18,766 bases of DNA from Candidatus Flexifilum affinis (GTDB lineage: Bacteria; Chloroflexota; Anaerolineae; Aggregatilineales; Phototrophicaceae), in assembly GCA_016713325.1 (NCBI GenBank), contig JADJPJ010000086.1, positions 1-18,766 on the forward strand. Direction: 5' to 3'. This document shows positions 13,178 through 18,766 of the stretch, one piece after another. Made by a program: the position numbers and the translations under genes. The notes under the pieces were generated by a model, which worked only from the letters and a program-made list of their open reading frames with translations, was not told where the DNA came from and searched no databases. Numbering within the stretch: position 1 is the stretch's first letter; every line of letters starts with the position of its first letter.

Positions 13178-14348
13178 ATGAGTAGAATCGCGCTTTTGCT
13201 GCTGGCAATCTTCGTTTTTGTCGGTTGCACCTCTCAAACGGCAGCGCCTACCCCAACAACCCTTCCCCCGACAGCCGTTCCCACTGAGGTTCCGACTGCA
13301 GCGCCCACCGAGGCGCTGACGGAAGAGCCTACCGCCGAAGTGACCGAGGCGACCACGGCGGATGCCACCGAAGCGACAGCCGAAGCGATAGCCGACGACA
13401 GCATCATCAATATCCTGCAAATCGACAGCAACCACGAAGAGTTCGCGTGGTCACAGGAAATTCACCGGGGCATCGTCGACGCGCTCGCCGAAGCGGGCTA
13501 CAGCGCCGAGGCCGGCAATCTGGCCATCGAAGTGCGCTACATGGACACCAAGCGCCAGACGTCGCAGGAATACTTCGACCAGATCGGCGCCGAACTGACT
13601 GCCTACATCACCGAGACGCAGCCGGACCTGGTCATCGCCAACGACGACAACGCGGCGCGCCTGGTGGTGCAGCCCCCTCAAGGATGGCGACATTCCGTTC
13701 GTGCTGCTGGGCGTCAACGGCACCCCGGAGCAGTACGAGTTCGATGCCGACTCCAATGCCTGCGGCATTCTGGAGCGCCCGCATACCGCCGAAATGATGA
13801 CCTGGATCGAAGAGGTCTTCGGCGAAGGCACGAAGATCACCATCCTGGCGGAAGACAGCCCGACCTCGGACCGCATGTTCGACGACGGCATCGTTGCCGA
13901 TACGATCGGGGAGTCTTCGGTTGAACTGGTGAACATCATCCGCACCAGCGACTACGAAGAGTGGCAGGGCCTCGTCCAGAACATCGACGAGACCAGCCAG
14001 GTGCTGTACCTAGGTTCGTATGCCGCGCTCCAGACCGACGGCGGCGACCCGGTTCAGACGCTCGACGCTCTGACCTGGACGCTGGAAAATTCGCCTGTTC
14101 CGGTCATGGGTTTCTGGGAGGAGGCGGTGCACATCGGTACGCTCGGCGGCCCGATCACCTCCGGCTATACCCAGGGTTTCGTCGCGGCGGAAAAAGCCGC
14201 TGAAATCCTCCAGGGTGCGACCTGCGCCGATGTCGGCTTCAGCGTCCCGCCGCGCGGCAAGCTGATGATCAACCGCAACGCGATGGAACACTGGGATGTG
14301 CAAATCCCGCTCGACCTGCTTGAAGTCTCGGAGATCGTGACAGAGTGA
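13178..14348 (+). CDS. substrate-binding lipoprotein coupled to a histidine kinase (one frameshift)
   Basis: This is a membrane-anchored extracytoplasmic binding protein of about 389 residues. The ATG at 13178 follows GGAG at 13167-13170. The signal peptide ends in a lipobox, FVGC (Cys17), then a linker of about 55 residues made of Pro, Thr, Ala and Glu. The domain INILQIDSNHEEFAWSQEIHRGIVDALAEAG, with YFDQIGAELTAYITETQPDLVIANDDNAARLVVQ, looks like the ABC substrate-binding family PF04392. One extra C near 13677 splits it; reading resumes as DGDIPFVLLGVNGTPEQYEF and runs to PLDLLEVSEIVTE. The stop TGA overlaps the start GTG of the kinase (GTGA, 14345-14348), implying coupled translation. No permease or ATPase is nearby, so it probably serves as a ligand sensor rather than for import. 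The ligand is unknown. Confidence 0.8.
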
Positions 14349-16301
14349 AACGCACCTCCAGCATTCGCATTCAACTGATCCTTGTCACCATCATTTCGCT
14401 TGTCGTGCTGGCGGCGGCGCTTGAGGGGATCAACTTTTTCGCGCAGCGTGGCGCTCTGATCGACTCAGAGCGCCACATTGGCTTGACCCTCATCCGCTCG
14501 GTCAACAACACGATCAATACCGTCCGGTCGTTCATCCAGACTCTGGCCGACATCTCCGAACTGGACACGCGTCTCACGGAGCTTGTCGAGCTCAACGACA
14601 ACATCGACTTCATCGCGGTGACGGACAATGGCGGGCGCGTCATCTTCCACTCGAACACGGACTTCAACGACCAGACCCTGGAAGCGCTCAGCGGCCTGCC
14701 AGCGGACCAGACGGTCCTGCGCAGTGTGCCGGGCTACGACGATGCCTATCTGACGGCGCTATCCTTCGACAGCAGCGACCTGACCGAGCCCAAGCAGTTC
14801 TGGATCATCGTCGCCAGCGCCGCCGAGCCGATCAACAACCAGCTTCTGAACAGCATCCTCTCGTCACTGGTGGTGACGCTGGTGTTCACCGCCATTGCCG
14901 CGATCCTGCTCGTCGGCTTTCTGCAGCGTTACTTCGTCAACCCGTTGGAGCAGCTCACCCGGGCGGCCGGCGAAATCGAGCGCGGCAACCTGTCGAAGCG
15001 GGTGACGGTCACCCGCAACAACGAGTTGGGCCAACTGGCCGGCAGCTTCAACCAGATGACCCAGCAGCTCGCGCAGTCCATTGCCACGCTGGAGGAGCGG
15101 GTTCAGGAACGCACACGCGACCTGGAAGCGGCGCGCGATCAGGCGGAGCAGGCCAGCCGCGTCAAGTCGGACTTCCTGTCGAACATGAGCCACGAACTGC
15201 GCACGCCGCTGAACATGGTCATCGGCTACACGAGTTCGATGCTCAACATGCCACAGATGTACAAGAACACGACGCTTCCGGAAGTTTTTCGACCCGACAT
15301 TCAGCTCATCCGCGAGAGCGGCCGGCATTCTGCTGGCGCTGATCAACGACATCCTCGACCTGAGCAAGGTGGAGGCGGGCAAGCTGGAACTGAACCGTGC
15401 GCCGATGAGCCTCAACGACACCCTGGACGGCATCATTGCCGCGTCGCTCGGCCTGCTGGGCGACAAGCCGGTGCAGATCGCCAGCAGTACTCGGCGGGCC
15501 TGCCGATCATCTGGGCGGACCCCATGCGCGTGCGCCAGATTTTGCTCAACCTGCTCTCCAATGCCGTCAAGTACACGGACAGCGGCAGCGTGACGGTGAT
15601 CGCCGAAGTGCAGGGGAACGAGGTCTATCTCGCCGTGCAGGATACCGGACGCGGCATCCCCAAAGAGGCGCTGGGCAGCATCTTCGACCGCTTCCAGCAG
15701 CTTCAGCAGAATGCCGAAGTGCAGGGGACCGGCCTGGGGCTGGACATCAGCCAGCGGTTGGCGCGGCTGCACGGGACAGACATTCGCATCGAGAGCGAGA
15801 TCGGCGTCGGCAGCACCTTCTCGCTGCGCCTGCCGATCGCCACGCGAGAGCAGCTTGCGATAAGGGTTCGCGACGAGCGCAAGCAGGCCAACGCGCAGTT
15901 TTTCGGCGGGGCGTCGCAGTTCAATGTCACGACGCTGGTCCTGGCCACCGACGCCCTGGTGCGCAAGACCCTGCGGCAGAACCTGGAAGCGCACGGCAGC
16001 ATTGTCGTCGATGCCAACGGCCCGGAAGTCGTCATCGACATGTTGACCGGTCTGCTGCCCGACATCCTGCTGGTTGATGCCGACACCGAGAACGCACATC
16101 TGCCCGGTCTGCTGGAGAACATGGCGGCGGACCCGGAAACGGCGTCAATTCCGGTGGTCGTGGTCAAATCGCTCAACAACCCGTATTCAGCCCCGACGAG
16201 CGCGGTGAAGACGGTGCTCTACAAAACCGATCGTGCCGGCGGAGATCGTGAAAATGCTGAACACGATCGCGAAGCAGCCTGCTGGAGTTCTGGAGTCCTG
16301 A
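14345..16301 (+). CDS. membrane hybrid histidine kinase with degenerate receiver (frame broken)
   Basis: This is a sensor kinase of about 651 residues, starting at a GTG inside the stop of the binding-protein gene. Layout: helix about 10-32; an extracytoplasmic sensor region about 33-170 (DFIAVTDNGGRVIFHSN looks Cache/PAS-like); helix 171-192; HAMP to about 245; coiled coil; HisKA with His283 in FLSNMSHELRTPLN. ATPase motifs are LLNLLSNAVKYT, DTGRGIP, FDRFQQLQQ and GTGLGLDISQRL. A C-terminal receiver keeps the Asp (DILLVDADTE) and a Lys-Pro but lacks the paired acidic residues of strand 1 (TTLVLATDALVRK). Two compensating indels (about 15323 and 15485) scramble the part between, whose true reading is ILLALINDILDLSKVEAGKL. 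A third near 16225 hides the real end, QPAGVLES with TGA at 16299-16301; uncorrected, it would run into the next gene. Confidence 0.9.
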
Positions 16302-16306
16302 TTTTC

Positions 16307-16654
16307 ATGAATATCCTGTACATCGAAGACAACCCGAGAGACGCCCTGCTGGTCGAGCGTTATGTGCAGACGACCGGGCATAATCTGGTTGTGACCCGTC
16401 ACCTGGAAGACGTCGATCTGAGAGTCCCGCCGGTCGACCTGATCCTTCTGGATATCCTTCTGGATGGAAGGTCCCTTGGGCTGGACTATGCCGAACAGAT
16501 TCACGCCATGGGTGTACAATGCCCGATCGTGGCGCTGACGGCGCTGGCGCGGCCTCAGGATCTGGCTCGCTATGAATCCTCCGGCTTTGACCGGGTGGTC
16601 GCCAAGCCGTTCGACATCATGGAGCTGGCCGACGTAATTGCCTACTACGAGTAA
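16307..16654 (+). CDS. receiver-only response regulator
   Basis: This receiver of 115 residues has no output domain. It starts five bases after the corrected stop of the kinase gene. MNILYIEDNPRDALLVERYV has the acidic pair Glu7-Asp8, and LILLDILLDG gives Asp49 as the phosphorylation site. Thr78 (ALTALARP) and Lys100 (VVAKPFD) complete the pocket. The raw frame is open with the kinase because of an upstream indel, so an apparent kinase-receiver fusion here would be an artefact. It probably takes phosphate from the kinase and passes it on, or acts by protein contact. Confidence 0.88.
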   Translation: MNILYIEDNPRDALLVERYVQTTGHNLVVTRHLEDVDLRVPPVDLILLDILLDGRSLGLDYAEQIHAMGVQCPIVALTALARPQDLARYESSGFDRVVAKPFDIMELADVIAYYE

Positions 16655-16672
16655 CCCCCTGGAGTATTGGAA

Positions 16673-17077
16673 ATGGCTTCAATCCTGCTGATAGAGGACA
16701 ACCAGAATAATGCGGATTACGTCATTCGCATTCTGGAAGGTGTGGGCCACACGGTCGCCCATCATCTGAGAGGGTTGGATGGCAGCCGCGCTGCTCGCCG
16801 CAGCCGTCCCGATCTGATTCTGCTCGACTTCAACCTGCCGGACATCGATGGCACCACCTTGAGCCTGAGCCTCAAGAAGAACCTCGGCGGGTCTGAAGCG
16901 CCTCCGATCGTCGCGGCCACGGCGCGCAACAGCGCGATCGATCGCTCTCTGGCTGCCCGCTACGGTTTCGCCGCCTTCATCGGCAAGCCGTTCGAGCCGG
17001 AAGAGCTGATCGAGGTGGTGGAGGCGATCCTGAAGGAAGCGGCAGCGAAAGCCGCGGCCGATAAGCAAAGCGCGTAG
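16673..17077 (+). CDS. receiver-only response regulator, second
   Basis: The product has 134 residues. The ATG at 16673 is eight bases after GGAG (16661-16664); the TTG at 16667 is less likely. MASILLIEDNQNNADYVIRIL is typical of DivK-like single receivers. Asp52 lies in LILLDFNLPDIDG, Thr83 in VAATARN and Lys105 in FIGKPFEPEELIEVV. An Ala/Lys-rich tail follows (EAAAKAAADKQSA). RGLDGSRAARRSRPDL, between strands 2 and 3, looks slightly off family and may hide two compensating indels. It is the last gene of the operon, before a terminator. With the preceding gene and the kinase's own receiver it makes three receivers in series. Confidence 0.9.
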   Translation: MASILLIEDNQNNADYVIRILEGVGHTVAHHLRGLDGSRAARRSRPDLILLDFNLPDIDGTTLSLSLKKNLGGSEAPPIVAATARNSAIDRSLAARYGFAAFIGKPFEPEELIEVVEAILKEAAAKAAADKQSA

Positions 17078-17157
17078 GGAAGCCCAACGGGGCGTCCAAC
17101 GAATTCAAGGACGAGGTTGTTGCAGCGCAGATGACCGGAACTATCCCGACAAATGAA

Positions 17158-17189
17158 ACGAGGCGGTCCGCATGGGCCGCCTCGTTTTT
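17158..17189 (+). terminator. intrinsic terminator of the sensor-kinase operon
   Basis: A 12-bp stem (ACGAGGCGGTCC, 17158-17169, with GGGCCGCCTCGT, 17174-17185, one G-U pair) has the loop GCAT and a TTTTT run at 17185-17189. It lies 80 bases past the last regulator gene and 20 bases before the insertion sequence. Confidence 0.9.
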
Positions 17190-17208
17190 GTCGTGCGACA
17201 GGCGCCTA

Positions 17209-18323
17209 AGCCATCTATCGAATGAAAGCCACGAATGAGGTAGAACTCGAAGGCATGAGCCGACGAGTAAACCTCACGCTGAATGACGAGCAGCTTGCCA
17301 ACCTCGAGCAAGCCATAAACTACTCGGAGCATCCGGAGGTGCGCCAGCGGGCGATCGCCGTCCGGTTGCTGCACCTGGGACACAAACCGGAGGCGGTGGG
17401 TCAGATGGTGGCCATCACGGCCAATACGGTCTGGACGTGGCATCGCCGTTTTCGCCAGAATGGGGTGGCAGGCCTGCAAGATCAGCCGAAGAGTGGCAGG
17501 AAGCGCAAAGCGGACGCCCGGTACGTGAGGCTGCTGGAGCAACTGCTGGAAACGGACCCCGCCAGCCTGGGACTGCCAGTTACGATCTGGACCATCGACC
17601 GCCTGCGCCTGTACCTGGAAGAGCAGACGGAGGTGCTGCTGAGTCCCGCTCGCTTCCGCGCCTTGCTGCATCGGTTGGGCTATCGCTGGAAACAGCCGAA
17701 ACATGACCTGAGCGCCCTTCAAGACCAGGATGCCCAGGCGATGATGCAGACGGTGCTGGAGTGGCTAAAAAACCGTCCCCCTCAACCCACTCGCAGAAAC
17801 CGAGCTTTTCTTTGTGGACGAAACGACCATAAGCCTCCATCCGCCGTTGCGGCGTTGCTGGACCAAGTGCGGCAAACGCCAGCTCATTCCCGCTCCCGGT
17901 TCGCCCCAATACCTCCATGTCTTCGGCGCCTACAACTGGCGCAACGGGCAGGTTACCCACTGCACCTCCAAGCACAAGAACAGCGACGCCTTCATCGCTT
18001 TCCTCGACCGGCTGCTGCATCTGCATCCTCGCCTCAAGCTCATTCTCGTTCTGGACAACGCCTCCTATCATCGCAGCAAAGCCGTTCAGGCGGCGCTCAG
18101 TCATTGGGGCGACCGTCTCCTGCTCATCTGGTTGCCCAAGTACAGTCCGTTTCTCAATCCCATTGAGCGCTTCTGGCTCCACTTCAAGCAGCTCACCGTC
18201 GCCAACCGCCTTCATCGCTCACCCGACGATCTCCAAATCACTGTTGATCAGGTCATTGCCAACCAGAACACGCCCGATCATCCCAATCGACTGCTTTTCG
18301 TGGATAACTTTCGATTGGTGGCT
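17209..18323 (+). mobile_element. IS630-type insertion sequence, complete
   Basis: The element is 1,115 bp with 14-base terminal inverted repeats AGCCATCTATCGAA (17209-17222) and TTCGATTGGTGGCT (18310-18323), 12 of 14 positions matching. TA lies on both sides (17207-17208 and 18324-18325), the target duplication expected of the IS630/Tc1 group. It carries one transposase gene. It sits in the 3' end of an EamA-family transporter gene, which reads into it from the right on the opposite strand. Confidence 0.9.
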
Positions 18324-18326
18324 TAG
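17222..18326 (+). CDS. IS630-family transposase (frame change at an A run)
   Basis: This DDE transposase of about 367 residues cuts and joins DNA at TA sites. The N-terminal helix-turn-helix part reads NLEQAINYSEHPEVRQRAIAV, then VGQMVAITANTVWTWHRRF, then GVAGLQDQPKSGRKRK. The catalytic part has FVDETTISLHPPLRRCW (first Asp), LILVLDNASYHRSKAV (second Asp) and YSPFLNPIERFWLHFK (Glu). The two parts are in different frames, joined at AAAAAA (17767-17772). With five A the frame is continuous (WLKTVPLNPLAETELFF), so one extra A is the simplest explanation; slippage on the run is the alternative. The first ATG overlaps the end repeat and has no ribosome site; the ATG at 17255 is an alternative start. 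The stop codon TAG is formed by the target-duplication TA plus one host base. Confidence 0.92.
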
Positions 18327-18766
18327 CCGGTGCGTTCGCCTTGCGCCGCTCGACGAGTCGATCCACGAAGCCGAACACGAAGGCGATCCCCAGCAGGATC
18401 AGCGGCAGGGCGACCAGCGCGCTGCCCGTGATGATCTCCCCGGCCAGCACCACGCCGAGCACCAACGCCAGGCCGGGGTTGACCAGCGCATAGCTGGTGG
18501 CCAGCGCCGGCGAAACCGTCTTGAGCAGGTACATGTAGGCGGTCATGGTGGCCAGCGATCCAAAGGTGATCAGGTAGACCAGGGCCAGCAGCGCACCGGT
18601 CGTCGGGGCAGCGGTGATGCGCTCCCCGCCGGCAATCGCCCCGATGACGAGAATCCCCCCGCCGACCAGCATCTCGGCGGCGTTGCCCATGGCGCCCTGC
18701 GGCATATCCAGTCGCTTGTACAGCAGCGACCCCAGCGACCAGCAGAAAATGGCGAGCAGGATCAGC
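18253..18766 (-). CDS. EamA-family membrane transporter, partial and altered by the IS
   Basis: This is the C-terminal half of a ten-helix drug/metabolite transporter (DMT superfamily, EamA). The frame is open to the window edge (LILLAIFCWSLGSLLYKRLDMP), so the start lies outside. Membrane segments are visible in LVGGGILVIGAIAGG, GALLALVYLITFGSLATMTAYMYLL and the final repeat SPALATSYALVNPGLALVLG with VLAGEIITG and LPLILLGIAFVFGF. After FVDRLVERRKANAPA the last 23 or so residues (KPPIESYPRKAV onward) are encoded by the IS end, stopping at TGA 18253-18255. Only the cytoplasmic tail seems to be replaced, so the protein may still work. Substrate unknown. Confidence 0.85.
   Translation of the reverse strand, partial: LILLAIFCWSLGSLLYKRLDMPQGAMGNAAEMLVGGGILVIGAIAGGERITAAPTTGALLALVYLITFGSLATMTAYMYLLKTVSPALATSYALVNPGLALVLGVVLAGEIITGSALVALPLILLGIAFVFGFVDRLVERRKANAPAKPPIESYPRKAVDWDDRACSGWQ

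Noticed and set aside
14864..16099. Long minus-strand frame (411 codons) opposite the kinase
   Set aside because: It is a shadow of the kinase gene: Gly/Arg/Gln-rich with no motif, and it merely mirrors GC-rich codons.
14345..16654. Single 769-residue kinase-receiver-receiver fusion as read in the raw frame
   Set aside because: Removing one A near 16225 restores the receiver's Lys-Pro and a natural stop at 16299-16301, followed by a separate gene with its own ATG at 16307.

Overview
The window is GC-rich chromosomal DNA, most likely from a Chloroflexota bacterium of the Anaerolineae type. This is an inference from three things: a lipoprotein with a long Pro/Thr/Ala/Glu linker, loosely packed genes separated by hairpin-rich dispersed repeats, and the mix of families. 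No rRNA, tRNA or CRISPR array is visible. Many genes are interrupted by one-base indels, often in short homopolymer runs, and the reading always resumes in a conserved frame. The indels are densest before about 2,900 and almost absent in 4,100-6,180. I read most of them as consensus errors rather than gene decay, and give the conceptual full-length gene in each case.

Layout. A receiver-only response regulator (28-398, +) ends at a hairpin terminator. Three minus-strand genes follow: a secreted PA14/SH3-like protein (545-1608), a cyclophilin-type peptidyl-prolyl isomerase (1745-2233) and an ammonium transporter (2364-3752). A divergent control region with inverted repeats separates amt from an aldo/keto reductase (4108-5136, +). 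A molybdenum block comes next (5375-7522, +): ModA, apparently continuous with a sulfite-oxidase-like molybdopterin domain; the molybdate-binding protein Mop; and a TrmO/TsaA-family protein. Two operator-like palindromes 22 bp apart lie in front of modA. On the minus strand at about 7540-7738 is a self-contained small transcription unit: promoter, 13-base Shine-Dalgarno, 11-codon ORF, several hairpins and a strong terminator. I found no known family for it.

L-lactate dehydrogenase (7812-8752, -) is followed by a hairpin repeat. Then come an M4 (protealysin-like) metalloprotease (9140-10213) and its probable inhibitor emfourin (10557-10892), separated by a 254-bp MITE-like element. A nucleotidyltransferase (10896-11804, -) and moaA (11975-12964, +) follow. 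A signalling operon (13178-17077, +) encodes a binding lipoprotein, a hybrid histidine kinase overlapping it by four bases, and two receiver-only regulators. There is no permease, ATPase or DNA-binding output domain. A complete IS630-type element (17209-18323) is inserted in the 3' end of an EamA-family transporter gene that runs off the right edge.

How the genes fit together: the block at 5375-7522 and moaA point to molybdate capture, storage and molybdopterin synthesis. The protease and emfourin form a protease/inhibitor pair. The 13178-17077 operon looks like a ligand-sensing phosphorelay that sends its output elsewhere, perhaps by protein-protein contact.
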